Of a DNA stretch of 64,000 nucleotides, positions 8,806-17,184 are shown one piece after another (position 1 is the first letter of the stretch; each line of letters starts with the position of its first letter). The notes under the pieces are model-generated. The model worked only from the letters and a program-made list of their open reading frames with translations, was not told where the DNA came from and did no database searches. Origin of the DNA: Massilia sp. PDC64 (GTDB taxonomy: Bacteria > Pseudomonadota > Gammaproteobacteria > Burkholderiales > Burkholderiaceae_D); NCBI RefSeq assembly GCF_900101265.1, contig NZ_FMZS01000001.1, positions 310,001 through 374,000 of the forward strand. The letters are read 5' to 3'. The translations under genes and the position numbers were made by a program.

Positions 8806-9789
8806 ATGGCCGATAATTTTCTCTCACAGGAAGAAGTCGATGCCCTCCTCAAAGGGGTCAACGGCGATCAGGACGACGTCGCGACGCCTGAAGACACCTC
8901 GGGAGTCCGCACGTATAACCTGGCAACGCAGGAGCGGATCGTCCGCGGCCGCATGCCGACGCTCGAGATCATCAACGAGCGTTTCGCCAGGTATCTGCGC
9001 GTCGGCCTGTTCAACTTTTTGCGCCGCTCCGCCGAGGTCTCGGTGGGGTCCGTGCGCGTGTCGAAGTACAGCGAGTTCATCCGTAACCTCGTCGTGCCGA
9101 CCAACCTGAACCTCGTCCACATGAAGCCGCTGCGCGGCACCGCGCTGATGGTGTTCGATCCGGGCCTCGTGTTCCTGCTCGTGGACAACCTGTTCGGCGG
9201 CGACGGCCGCTTCCACACACGCGTGGAAGGCCGCGATTTCACGCAGACCGAGCAGCGCATCATCATGCGCATCCTCGACATCGTGTTCGAGGCATATGCC
9301 AAGTCGTGGGAACCGGTGTACCCGATCGAATTCGAGTACATTCGCTCGGAGATGAACACGCAGTTCGCGAACATCGCCACCCCGAACGAAGTCGTGGTAT
9401 CGTGCACTTTCACCATCGAGCTCGGCTCGGTGTCGGGCCAGATCCACTTCTGCATGCCGTATTCGATGGTCGAACCGATCCGCGACGCGCTGACGTCGAG
9501 CATCCAGGGCGAGGCGCTGGAAGTCGACAAGCGCTGGATCCGCCTGCTGACGCAGCAGATCCAGGTGGCGGAAGTGGAACTGGTGGCCGTGCTGGGCCAC
9601 GGCAAGGCCAATTTCGACGAGATCCTGAACATGAAGGTCGGCGACGTGATCCCGATCTCGGTCCCGGAAACGCTCCAGGCCACCGTGGACGGCGTGCCCG
9701 TCATGGACTGCAGCTACGGCGTGTTCAACGGACAATATGCGCTGAAGGTCGAGAAACTGCTGGCGAACAGCGAAACCTTCAACAAGTAA
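8806..9789 (+). CDS. fliM: Flagellar motor switch protein FliM
   Basis: C-ring switch protein that binds phospho-CheY. The 327-aa sequence begins with the CheY-binding segment 'LSQEEVDALLKGV'. It continues with the CheC-like middle domain (about 45-230) and ends in the SpoA-like C-terminal domain that packs with FliN (about 250-325). Length and motifs are normal. It lies 30 bp after fliL and 18 bp before fliN. Confidence 0.97.
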   Translation: MADNFLSQEEVDALLKGVNGDQDDVATPEDTSGVRTYNLATQERIVRGRMPTLEIINERFARYLRVGLFNFLRRSAEVSVGSVRVSKYSEFIRNLVVPTNLNLVHMKPLRGTALMVFDPGLVFLLVDNLFGGDGRFHTRVEGRDFTQTEQRIIMRILDIVFEAYAKSWEPVYPIEFEYIRSEMNTQFANIATPNEVVVSCTFTIELGSVSGQIHFCMPYSMVEPIRDALTSSIQGEALEVDKRWIRLLTQQIQVAEVELVAVLGHGKANFDEILNMKVGDVIPISVPETLQATVDGVPVMDCSYGVFNGQYALKVEKLLANSETFNK

Positions 9790-9807
9790 GCAACACAGGA
9801 GAGAAAC

Positions 9808-10233
9808 ATGTCCGACACTCAAGACGACCAAAGCAGCCTCGACGACGATTGGGGTGCGGCGATCGCCGAACAGGCCGCCGCGGAAGCTGCTGCGCTGGCC
9901 AGCCAGCAGCAGGCGGCCTCGGCCGCCGTGTTCAAGGATTTCTCGAACAAGGGTCCCCGTCCGGAAACGCCCAACGACATCGACTTCATCCTCGACATCC
10001 CCGTCCAGCTGACGGTGGAACTGGGCCGCACCAAGATCGCCATCAAGAACCTGCTGCAACTCGCGCAGGGTTCCGTGGTCGAATTGGATGGCCTGGCGGG
10101 CGAACCGATGGACGTGCTCGTCAACGGCTGCCTGATCGCCCAGGGCGAGGTGGTGGTCGTGAACGACAAGTTCGGTATCCGCCTCACGGACATCATCACC
10201 CCGTCGGAGCGCATCCGCAAGCTCAACAAATGA
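9808..10233 (+). CDS. fliN: Flagellar motor switch protein FliN
   Basis: FliN forms the base of the C-ring and docks FliH-FliI. The 141-aa protein has an acidic/Ala-rich N-terminus (1-50) and the conserved SpoA domain (about 55-135) with 'VQLTVELGRTKIAIKNLL' and 'DVLVNGCLIAQGEVVVVND'. The start is preceded by AGGAGAG. Its stop overlaps the fliO start (ATGA). Confidence 0.97.
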   Translation: MSDTQDDQSSLDDDWGAAIAEQAAAEAAALASQQQAASAAVFKDFSNKGPRPETPNDIDFILDIPVQLTVELGRTKIAIKNLLQLAQGSVVELDGLAGEPMDVLVNGCLIAQGEVVVVNDKFGIRLTDIITPSERIRKLNK

Positions 10234-11054
10234 CGGCACGCCTGCTGACCACCCTCGCCCTCGCCCTGCCGCTGGCCGCCTGCGCGGCCCAGCCGGGGCC
10301 TGGGCAGGCAGCGGGACAGGTGTCGCAGCCGGTTGCGCAGGCGCCGGCTGCCGCCGTACCGGCACCGACACCGGCACCGGCAGCCGCACCCGCAGCGGTG
10401 GCCGAACCCGCCGTGGCCCCCACACCTCAGGCTACCAGGCAAGTCCCACAAGTCACCTCGTCGCCGGCCCCCGCGCCGGCGACGGCGCATCCGCGTGCCG
10501 TGGCCGCGACCGGCGCGCCTTCCGCCGCGGCTCCCGCCCAGGTACCCATCACCCAGCCCGACACCTCCACCGCGCCCACCGGCACGGCCGTCCCCGCCGA
10601 CCCGGCAGCACCGGGCGTCGCCACGCCGGACGTCGCCGCGCCCCGCCCCGCCGCGCCGGGCACGGCCGTTCCTCCGGTCACGATGCCGGCCGGCTCGTCC
10701 ACGGGCAGCCTGCTGCAGACGCTGTTCGCGCTGATCCTCGTGCTGGCCGTGCTGGGCACCCTCGCCTGGTTCCTCAAGCGCTACGGTCCGAAGGTCGGCG
10801 GCGGCAATGCGAACCTGCGCGTCGTCGGCTCGCTGAACCTCGGCGGTCGCGAGCGCATCGTGGTGGTCGAAGTGGGCAATGAATGGATCGTGGTCGGTGC
10901 ATCACCCGGCCGCATCAACGCGCTGGCGACAATGCCGCGCCAGGACGGGCAGAATGGCGACAACGGCGGCACGAACGCCGCACTTGCTCCGCATGCTCCA
11001 GCGGCGCACAGCTTCGCCGACTGGCTCAAACAAACGATCGACAAACGCAAGTGA
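10230..11054 (+). CDS. fliO: Flagellar biosynthetic protein FliO, with signal/lipobox-like N-terminus
   Basis: FliO helps assemble the FliP ring of the export gate. The 274-aa product is longer than many FliO proteins. Residues 1-18 look like a lipoprotein signal (LPLAAC, Cys18), residues ~20-150 are a very Pro/Ala-rich linker, and a transmembrane segment lies at about 155-178. The conserved FliO core follows, with '[18 protein letters not shown]'. The start overlaps the fliN stop and its stop overlaps the fliP start, so position alone supports the call. Whether Cys18 is lipidated is inference. Confidence 0.9.
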   Translation: MTARLLTTLALALPLAACAAQPGPGQAAGQVSQPVAQAPAAAVPAPTPAPAAAPAAVAEPAVAPTPQATRQVPQVTSSPAPAPATAHPRAVAATGAPSAAAPAQVPITQPDTSTAPTGTAVPADPAAPGVATPDVAAPRPAAPGTAVPPVTMPAGSSTGSLLQTLFALILVLAVLGTLAWFLKRYGPKVGGGNANLRVVGSLNLGGRERIVVVEVGNEWIVVGASPGRINALATMPRQDGQNGDNGGTNAALAPHAPAAHSFADWLKQTIDKRK

Positions 11055-11800
11055 TGCTCAATAAACGACTCCTGCTGGCGACGGGGCTTGCAGCCCTGCC
11101 GCTGGCGGCGGCGGTGGCGGCGCCCGCCATCCCCGCTTTCACGACGAGCCCGGCCCCGGGCGGCGGCACCGCGTATTCCCTGCCGGTGCAGACGCTGCTC
11201 CTGATGACGGCGCTGACCTTCATCCCCGCGGCGCTGCTGATGATGACGAGCTTTACCCGCATCATCATCGTCCTCTCCCTGCTGCGCCAGGCGCTCGGCA
11301 CGCAGACGGCGCCGCCGAACCAGGTGATGGTGGGCCTCGCGCTGTTCCTCACCCTGTTCGTGATGGGGCCGACGTTCGACCGCGTCTACACGGAAGCGTA
11401 CGTGCCGCTGCAGGAAAACCGCATCCAGATGGGCGAAGCGATGGACAAGGCCGCCGCGCCGCTGAAAGGCTTCATGCTGAAGCAGACGCGCCAGTCCGAC
11501 CTCGCCCTGTTCGTCAAGATCTCGCGCACGCCCGCGCTGCAGGGCCCGGAAGACGTGCCGCTGCGCGTGCTGATCCCCGCCTTCATCACGAGCGAGCTGA
11601 AGACCGCGTTCCAGATCGGCTTCGCCATCTTCATCCCGTTCCTCATCATCGACATGGTCGTCGCGTCGGTGCTGATGTCGATGGGTATGATGATGATGTC
11701 GCCGGCCGTGATCTCGCTGCCGTTCAAGCTGATGCTGTTCGTGCTCGTCGACGGCTGGCAGCTGCTGCTGGGCTCCCTGTCCCAGAGTTTTTACCAGTGA
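11054..11800 (+). CDS. fliP: Flagellar export gate protein FliP
   Basis: Core subunit of the FliPQR export channel. It has 248 aa with a cleavable signal peptide at about 1-22 ('AAAVAAPA'), typical of FliP, followed by four membrane helices. The family signature '[25 protein letters not shown]' region is intact, as is the Met-rich C-terminal helix '[10 protein letters not shown]', which contributes to the gating loop. It overlaps the fliO stop by one base and lies 7 bp before fliQ. Confidence 0.97.
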   Translation: MLNKRLLLATGLAALPLAAAVAAPAIPAFTTSPAPGGGTAYSLPVQTLLLMTALTFIPAALLMMTSFTRIIIVLSLLRQALGTQTAPPNQVMVGLALFLTLFVMGPTFDRVYTEAYVPLQENRIQMGEAMDKAAAPLKGFMLKQTRQSDLALFVKISRTPALQGPEDVPLRVLIPAFITSELKTAFQIGFAIFIPFLIIDMVVASVLMSMGMMMMSPAVISLPFKLMLFVLVDGWQLLLGSLSQSFYQ

Positions 11801-11807
11801 GGACGAC

Positions 11808-12077
11808 ATGACCCCGGAAAGCGTCATCGCGATGGGCCGCACGGCCATGGAAGTCACGCTGATGGTATCGGCGCCGCTGCTGCTCGTCGCGCTCGTCATC
11901 GGCCTCGTCGTCAGCATCTTCCAGGCCGCCACGCAGATCAACGAGCAGACCCTGTCCTTCATCCCCAAGCTGATCGGCGTGTTCATCGCGCTCGTGCTCG
12001 CGGGGCCGTGGATGATCACGGTCATGACCGACTACATGCGCACCCTGTTCAGCGGCATCCCGCAGATGATCGGCTGA
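11808..12077 (+). CDS. fliQ: Flagellar export gate protein FliQ
   Basis: An 89-aa two-helix membrane protein of the FliPQR gate. It contains the family pattern 'AMEVTLMVSAPLLLVALVIG' and 'QAATQINEQTLSFIPK'. A GAGGAC site precedes the ATG. It sits between fliP and fliR in the normal order. Confidence 0.97.
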   Translation: MTPESVIAMGRTAMEVTLMVSAPLLLVALVIGLVVSIFQAATQINEQTLSFIPKLIGVFIALVLAGPWMITVMTDYMRTLFSGIPQMIG

Positions 12078-12090
12078 CGCTTTACCCGCG

Positions 12091-12930
12091 ATGATCTCGT
12101 TCACCACGACGCAGCTGTATGCGTGGATCGGCGGCCTGCTGTGGCCGCTGACGCGCATCCTCGGCCTTGTCGCGGTGGCGCCCGTGTTCGGCAACACGGC
12201 CGTGCCGATCCTCATCAAGACGACGCTCGGCGTGCTGCTGGCCGCGATCATCGCCCCCACGCTGCCCGCGGTACCGCTCGTCGATCCGACGTCGTGGGCG
12301 GGCATCCTGATCGTCGCGCAGGAACTGCTCATCGGTGTCGCGATGGGGTTCGCGATGCGCCTCGTGTTCGCCGCCGTCGAATTCGCCGGCGAAGTCGCAA
12401 GCTCGACGATGGGCTTTTCGTTCGCCACCTTCTTCGATCCCAGCTCGGCCGGCCGCTCGTCCGCCATCAGCCAGTTCCTCGCCCTCGTCGCGACGATGGC
12501 CTTCCTCGCCATGAACGCCCACCTCGTGCTGATCGAGGCGCTGGCGGAAAGCTTTTTCACGCTGCCGATCTCGGCCACGCCGATGTCGCTGTCCGCGCCG
12601 CTGGAAATGGTGCGCTGGGGCAGCCGCGTGTTCTCGGCCGGCCTGCAGATCGCGATGCCGATCGTCGCCGCCATGCTCATCACCAACATCGCGCTGGCGA
12701 TCCTCACGCGCGCGGCGCCGCAGCTGAATCTGTTCGGCATCGGCTTCCCGATCACCCTGGGCGCCGGCTTCCTCATCATCAGCCTCACGCTGCCGTATCT
12801 CGGCACGCCGCTGCAGAACCTGTTCAACCAGGGCATCGAAGCGGGCCGCAGGATCCCGCGCGTGGGCGGCCAGCGGCCGGGCCAACCACCCGCACCTGAC
12901 CTTAGGCAATTGCCAAAAACCGGGGTCTGA
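12091..12930 (+). CDS. fliR: Flagellar export gate protein FliR
   Basis: Third subunit of the FliPQR export channel, with about six hydrophobic helices. The 279-aa length is somewhat greater than the usual ~255-260. The extra residues are a hydrophilic C-terminal tail (after about 250), and its last codons lie inside a palindromic DNA element at 12905-12939. The core motifs, including 'RILGLVAVAPVFGN' and 'INLFGIGFPITL'-like sequence, are intact. It is the last gene of the fliLMNOPQR group and converges on flgL. Confidence 0.95.
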   Translation: MISFTTTQLYAWIGGLLWPLTRILGLVAVAPVFGNTAVPILIKTTLGVLLAAIIAPTLPAVPLVDPTSWAGILIVAQELLIGVAMGFAMRLVFAAVEFAGEVASSTMGFSFATFFDPSSAGRSSAISQFLALVATMAFLAMNAHLVLIEALAESFFTLPISATPMSLSAPLEMVRWGSRVFSAGLQIAMPIVAAMLITNIALAILTRAAPQLNLFGIGFPITLGAGFLIISLTLPYLGTPLQNLFNQGIEAGRRIPRVGGQRPGQPPAPDLRQLPKTGV

Positions 12931-12939
12931 CCCCGGTTT
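12917..12939. terminator. Bidirectional hairpin between fliR and flgL
   Basis: AAACCGGGG (12917-12925) pairs with CCCCGGTTT (12931-12939) around the loop TCTGA. The fliR stop codon is in the loop, and the last base of the stem is the first base of the flgL stop. The A-run at 12915-12919 gives a T-run on the minus strand, so it can terminate flgL transcripts as well as fliR. A GGCAATTGCC palindrome at 12905-12914 sits directly beside it. Confidence 0.7.
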
Positions 12940-14168
12940 CAGGAAATGTAATTGAAGAGAGAGAGGCCAGACAGTGTCTTGAACGACACCTGGGCCGCCT
13001 GCAGCGTTTGCTGCTGCTGGGTATAGAGGGACACCGCCTTGACCATGTCCAGGTCCTGCAGGCCGCTCAGCGTGGTCTGGTACTGGATGTTGAGGTCGTC
13101 GCCCGTGCTGTCCAGCGAATCGACTTCCTTCAGGCGCGCGCCCACGGAGGCTTGCACGGTCAGCACGTTGTCCAGTGCGTTCTTCATGTTCAGGCTGGCC
13201 GTGTTCAGGTTGTTGGTCAGCGCGGCCTTGCCGGCCGAGCCTTCGGCCGGGCTGCGCAGCGTCTGGATCAGGTTCGTGATCGTCGTGAACACGGACTGCT
13301 TCTGGCTCGGCTGCACGCTGAACGAATCGCCGTTGGCCGGGGCGCCCTTGATGTCGAACGAGATGCCGTCGAAGGCGATCGCGGCGCCCGCCGTGTACGG
13401 CTGGTTGCTCAGCACGGCGGTGCCAGGCGACGTCGAGTTGTCCGTCACCGTGTAGGTCGTCACGGCCGGCGTGCCCGTCACCTGGAAATCGATCGCGTAA
13501 TTGTGGCCCGTCAGCTTGGTCGTGTCCGTCACGGCGCCCGGCGAAATGATGCCCCCGCCCGTGTTCGTGCTCGCCGCCTGCGTGATGAAGGTGCCGTTGC
13601 CCGTCACGTTCGCTTCGAAGATGGCGCTGCCGCTTTCGCTGATCGGCATCTTGCGCGCCGATCCCACCTGCAGCATGCGCTGACCCTGGTCGCCCTGGTA
13701 CGTGGCGCCCGTCGGGGTCTGCGTGAACGGTTGCGTGGTCGTCTTGTAGCCGGAAAACAGGTACGTGCCCGTGCCGTCCGTCGTGTTGGCCGAGCCGAGC
13801 AGGTCGGCCATGCGCCCTTCCAGCTCCGTGGCCAGCGCCGCGCGGTCGCTCTGCGTGTAGCCCGCGTTGCCGGCGGTGACGATCAGCGCCTGGATGTCCT
13901 GGATCTGGCCCGACACGTCGGTCAGCGTCTTGTCGACGAGCGACAGCGACGATTTCGCGTTCGTGCGATTGGTGCCGAACTGCGTGTTCATCGATTGCGA
14001 CTGCGTCAGTTCGAGCGCCTTCGCCGAACCGATCGGGTCGTCGGCCGCCGTCAGCATGCGCTTGTTCGTCGACAGCTGCATCTGCGTCTTGGCCATCTGG
14101 CTCTGCAGCGTGTTGATCTGCGTGGTCCCGGCCTGGTAGATCGCGTTGGTGCTGATGCGTAAGGTCAT
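12939..14168 (-). CDS. flgL: Flagellar hook-filament junction protein FlgL (HAP3)
   Basis: FlgL joins the hook to the flagellin filament. The 409-aa protein has flagellin-like terminal helices: the N-terminus 'MTLRISTNAIYQAGTTQINTL' and the C-terminus ending 'VSFKTLSGLSLFNYIS', both needed for polymerisation. The variable Gly/Thr-rich centre matches an exposed domain. It lies 16 bp downstream of flgK and should be co-transcribed from the sigma-28 promoter at 16159-16185. Confidence 0.95.
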   Translation of the reverse strand: MTLRISTNAIYQAGTTQINTLQSQMAKTQMQLSTNKRMLTAADDPIGSAKALELTQSQSMNTQFGTNRTNAKSSLSLVDKTLTDVSGQIQDIQALIVTAGNAGYTQSDRAALATELEGRMADLLGSANTTDGTGTYLFSGYKTTTQPFTQTPTGATYQGDQGQRMLQVGSARKMPISESGSAIFEANVTGNGTFITQAASTNTGGGIISPGAVTDTTKLTGHNYAIDFQVTGTPAVTTYTVTDNSTSPGTAVLSNQPYTAGAAIAFDGISFDIKGAPANGDSFSVQPSQKQSVFTTITNLIQTLRSPAEGSAGKAALTNNLNTASLNMKNALDNVLTVQASVGARLKEVDSLDSTGDDLNIQYQTTLSGLQDLDMVKAVSLYTQQQQTLQAAQVSFKTLSGLSLFNYIS

Positions 14169-14184
14169 GGCGTGACTCCGTTAA

Positions 14185-16134
14185 TCAATGGCCGATCGCC
14201 AGCAACGCGTTGAAGATCGTGTCGGCGATCTGCATCACCTTGCCCGACGCCTGGTACGCCTGCTGGTACTTGAGCAGGTTGGCGGCCTCTTCGTCGAGGT
14301 TAACGCCGGAGACGTTGTTGGCGGCCGCCTCGGCCTGCGTTAGCTGGGCCGCCGCGGCTTCGGCATTGGCCTGCACTTCGCGCGTCTTGTTGCCGATCGT
14401 GGACACCAGCGTGGCATAGGCCGACTGGTACGTGGCCTTGCCGCCGTCGAGGATGTTCTTCGATTGCAGGTCGCCCATCAGGCCCGCGTTGCGCGTGTCG
14501 CCCAGGCCCGTGTTCGGCGCGATGGTGAACTTGTCGCCGTTGGCCGGCGCACCGTTCATCGTGAAGCTCATGCCGGCCACCGTGTAGCTGGCGCCATCCT
14601 GGAACGGCGGATTGGTGCCGGCGGGATAGGTCGTCGTCGTGCCGTTCACCGTCACGTCGACGTTCTGCCCGGCCGGGAAGCCGGACAGCGTGCCCGTCGC
14701 CTTGTCGAAGGCGAGCGTGACGGTGCCGGTCAGCGGCGACGCCAGGTAGTTCTTGTCGACCGAACCCGCGCTGATCTTGCCCGTGCCGCTGTTGGTCAGC
14801 GGGACGCTCGTGGCGATCGGCGCGGCGGCCGCGATCTGCGCGCCGTCCGTCAGCGCCAGCTTGAAGTTGGCGGCGCCGTTCTGCGTCGGACGCACGAGGA
14901 AGTTGTCGCCCGAGTCGGCCACGCCCTGGATGTCGAACGCGAGGCCGTCGATGACCTGCGGCTGGGTCTGCGGGTACGGCGAGATCACCGTCTTCTTGTT
15001 GTCCGACAGGCGGTACACGTTGTAGTTCGTGCCGTCGAAGTCGACCTTGTAGTTGCTCGTCGTGAGCTGCGTGGCGTCGACGACCGTAGCCTTGATGGCC
15101 GTCGTGCTCGTCTGGTTGTTGTTGACGTTCTTCGTCACGTCGGCCGGCGCGATGGTGAAGATGTCGCCGCCCGGCTTGCCGTTGCCGTCCAGGCCAAGTT
15201 TGTTCTGGTCGTTCATCGTCGTGGCCAGCGCGATCGCGACGCGGCCCAGCGAATTCTGCGCCAGGTCCAGCGACTGGCTGCGGAACTGCAGCACGGCGCC
15301 CAGTTCGCCGCCCGTGAGCGCGCTCTCGGCCATCGGCGTGACCTTGCCGTGGGTGACGTAGCCGATCGTCACGCGGGTCTGGTCGGTGGGCGAATTCGTC
15401 GCCGCCAGCTCGAAGGCGTTCACGCCGACGACGAGCGGCTGGCCATTGCCGATCGACACGGTCAGGCTGTAGTTATCGCCCGGCACGACGGTGGCCTTGA
15501 CCTGCTTGTTCAGGTCCATGATCAACTGGTCGCGCTTGTCCAGCAGGTCGTTCGGCGGGTTCAGGCCGCCCGCCTCCGTCAGCTGGCCGATCTTGTCGTT
15601 CAGTTGGGCGATCTGCTTGGCATACGTGTTGATCGTCGTGACGCTGGCGGTCAGCTGGGTGTTGACGCCCTTGCGGATCTCTTCCAGGCGGCCCGTCATG
15701 CTCTGGAAGCGGGCGGCCAGCGTGTCGGCCGACGTCATGAACGAGCCGCGCGACGACACGCCCGCGCCGTCGCCCGTGAGGTTCTGCACGGCCGAGAAGA
15801 AATCCTGCAGCGCCGGCGACAGGCCCGACGTCGTGTCGGCCAGCAGGTTGTCGATCTGCTGGACCTGCGCCTGGTAGGCGTCCAGTCCGCTGCTCGACGC
15901 CTGGGCCGTGCGCACCTGGGCGTTCAGGAAATCGTCCGAATAGCGCTTGACCTGGGCGATCTGGGTGCCGGTACCGATGTACCCGTTGGAGCCCCCCATC
16001 GAGATCGCCGTCGCCTGTACCGCCACCTGGCGGCTGTAGCCGGCCACGTTGGCGTTGGTGATGTTGTTGCCGGTCGTCGCCAGGCCTGCCTGGGCGGCGT
16101 ACAAACCGGTTTTGCCGATGCTGAGGAGGGACAT
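14185..16134 (-). CDS. flgK: Flagellar hook-associated protein FlgK (HAP1)
   Basis: First junction protein between hook and filament. It has 649 aa with the conserved N-terminal 'LLSIGKTGLYAAQAGLATTGNNI' rod/hook motif and the C-terminal 'SGVNLDEEAANLLKYQQAYQASGKVMQIAD' region. The large Thr/Asp-rich central part contains two stretches resembling each other ('GLAFDIQGVADSGDNFLV' and 'GMSFTMNGAPANGDKFTI'). These look like repeated surface-domain folds also seen in FlgL. Confidence 0.96.
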   Translation of the reverse strand: MSLLSIGKTGLYAAQAGLATTGNNITNANVAGYSRQVAVQATAISMGGSNGYIGTGTQIAQVKRYSDDFLNAQVRTAQASSSGLDAYQAQVQQIDNLLADTTSGLSPALQDFFSAVQNLTGDGAGVSSRGSFMTSADTLAARFQSMTGRLEEIRKGVNTQLTASVTTINTYAKQIAQLNDKIGQLTEAGGLNPPNDLLDKRDQLIMDLNKQVKATVVPGDNYSLTVSIGNGQPLVVGVNAFELAATNSPTDQTRVTIGYVTHGKVTPMAESALTGGELGAVLQFRSQSLDLAQNSLGRVAIALATTMNDQNKLGLDGNGKPGGDIFTIAPADVTKNVNNNQTSTTAIKATVVDATQLTTSNYKVDFDGTNYNVYRLSDNKKTVISPYPQTQPQVIDGLAFDIQGVADSGDNFLVRPTQNGAANFKLALTDGAQIAAAAPIATSVPLTNSGTGKISAGSVDKNYLASPLTGTVTLAFDKATGTLSGFPAGQNVDVTVNGTTTTYPAGTNPPFQDGASYTVAGMSFTMNGAPANGDKFTIAPNTGLGDTRNAGLMGDLQSKNILDGGKATYQSAYATLVSTIGNKTREVQANAEAAAAQLTQAEAAANNVSGVNLDEEAANLLKYQQAYQASGKVMQIADTIFNALLAIGH

Positions 16135-16158
16135 GGTGGTTTTCTTTCTGCTATGTCA

Positions 16159-16185
16159 TTGACGGCAACTTCCGCCAAAACTTTA
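16159..16185 (-). promoter_or_regulatory. Sigma-28 (FliA) type promoter for flgKL
   Basis: On the minus strand TAAAGTTT (16185-16178) is followed by an 11-bp spacer and GCCGTCAA (16166-16159). The -35 and the spacing match the FliA consensus (TAAAGTTT-N11-GCCGATAA) exactly, and the -10 matches at 6 of 8 positions. It lies about 25 bp ahead of the flgK start, which fits late-class expression of flgKL. Confidence 0.85.
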
Positions 16186-16210
16186 TTCTTGTTCTTTTCG
16201 CATCAACCCA

Positions 16211-17170
16211 TCACGCCAGCGAGTGCTTGATGATGCGCGACAGCTTGGCTGCGTACTGCGGGTCGGTCGCATAACCGGCGCGCTGCAGGCCGTGCGCGAA
16301 CGTGGCCGCGTCGCCGCCGTGCGCCAGCACTTTTTCGTAGCGCGGGTTGTTGCTCAGCATGCGGGCGTAATCCTTGAACGCGTCCGCATGCGAGTCGTAC
16401 GAGCGGAATTTTTCCACGCGGGTGTGCGGCTTGCCGTTGACGTATTCCGTGGTGACGGCCGTCGCGACCTTGCCCTTCCAGCCCGGGCCGGCCTTGATGC
16501 CGAACAGGTTGTTGCTCGAGCTGCCGTCCGCATTGCGGATCACGCGGCGGCCCCAGCCCGTTTCGAGCGCGGCCTGGCCCATCATGAATTTCGCGGGCAC
16601 GCCCGTCGCCTGCTCCGCTTCCTCGGCAGCGTCGGCCAGCTTTTCCTGGAACGCGCGCACGTGCGCCGGCTTGTTCGCGTTGTCCGTGCCGCGGGCGGCG
16701 CCCGTCACGCCGGCCGCGCCTGCCTTTGCGACGCCATCCGTCGGCATCGTGTCCGGATCGGCCTGCATGCGCAGGGCGGCCGCGCCACCGGCCGTGCCGG
16801 CCGGCTGTTCGCCGCCGATGCCGAGGGCCTGCTTGTTCATGTCCTGCATCAGCTGCTGGCCCTTCTGCTGCACGGTCAGCTGGCGCACGAGCACGTCGGC
16901 CAGGCCGATGCCGCGCTTGGCCATCTTCTGGCTCATCTGCTGGTCCAGCATGCCCGTGAACGTCTTCGTTTCCTGGCTGTCCGTCATGCCGTCCTGCGGT
17001 GTCGCGTCGCGCATGCTCTTCATCATCATGTTGACGAACATGGATTCGAACTGCGTCGCGGCACCTTTCAGCGCTTCCGGCGAGCCGGACTTCGCCGACT
17101 GCTTGAGGTCGCCGAGGCTGTTGGTGTCGAGCGCAAATTTACTGGACAGGTCGGAAGTGGAACCGAGCAT
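16211..17170 (-). CDS. flgJ: Rod-cap peptidoglycan hydrolase FlgJ
   Basis: Bifunctional FlgJ caps the growing rod and opens the peptidoglycan. In the 319-aa protein, residues 1-120 are the rod-scaffold domain with 'AATQFESMFVNMMMKSMRDA'. An Ala/Gly/Thr linker follows, and about 170-319 is the glucosaminidase domain with the catalytic-type Glu203 in 'ALETGWG'. It lies between flgI and flgK in the normal order. Confidence 0.96.
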   Translation of the reverse strand: MLGSTSDLSSKFALDTNSLGDLKQSAKSGSPEALKGAATQFESMFVNMMMKSMRDATPQDGMTDSQETKTFTGMLDQQMSQKMAKRGIGLADVLVRQLTVQQKGQQLMQDMNKQALGIGGEQPAGTAGGAAALRMQADPDTMPTDGVAKAGAAGVTGAARGTDNANKPAHVRAFQEKLADAAEEAEQATGVPAKFMMGQAALETGWGRRVIRNADGSSSNNLFGIKAGPGWKGKVATAVTTEYVNGKPHTRVEKFRSYDSHADAFKDYARMLSNNPRYEKVLAHGGDAATFAHGLQRAGYATDPQYAAKLSRIIKHSLA

Positions 17171-17184
17171 GGTGGCCTCGATGG

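Noticed and set aside
10300..10700. Pro/Ala-coding repeats in fliO as a DNA tandem repeat
   Set aside because: Codons vary too much for a tandem repeat; the bias is at the protein level only.
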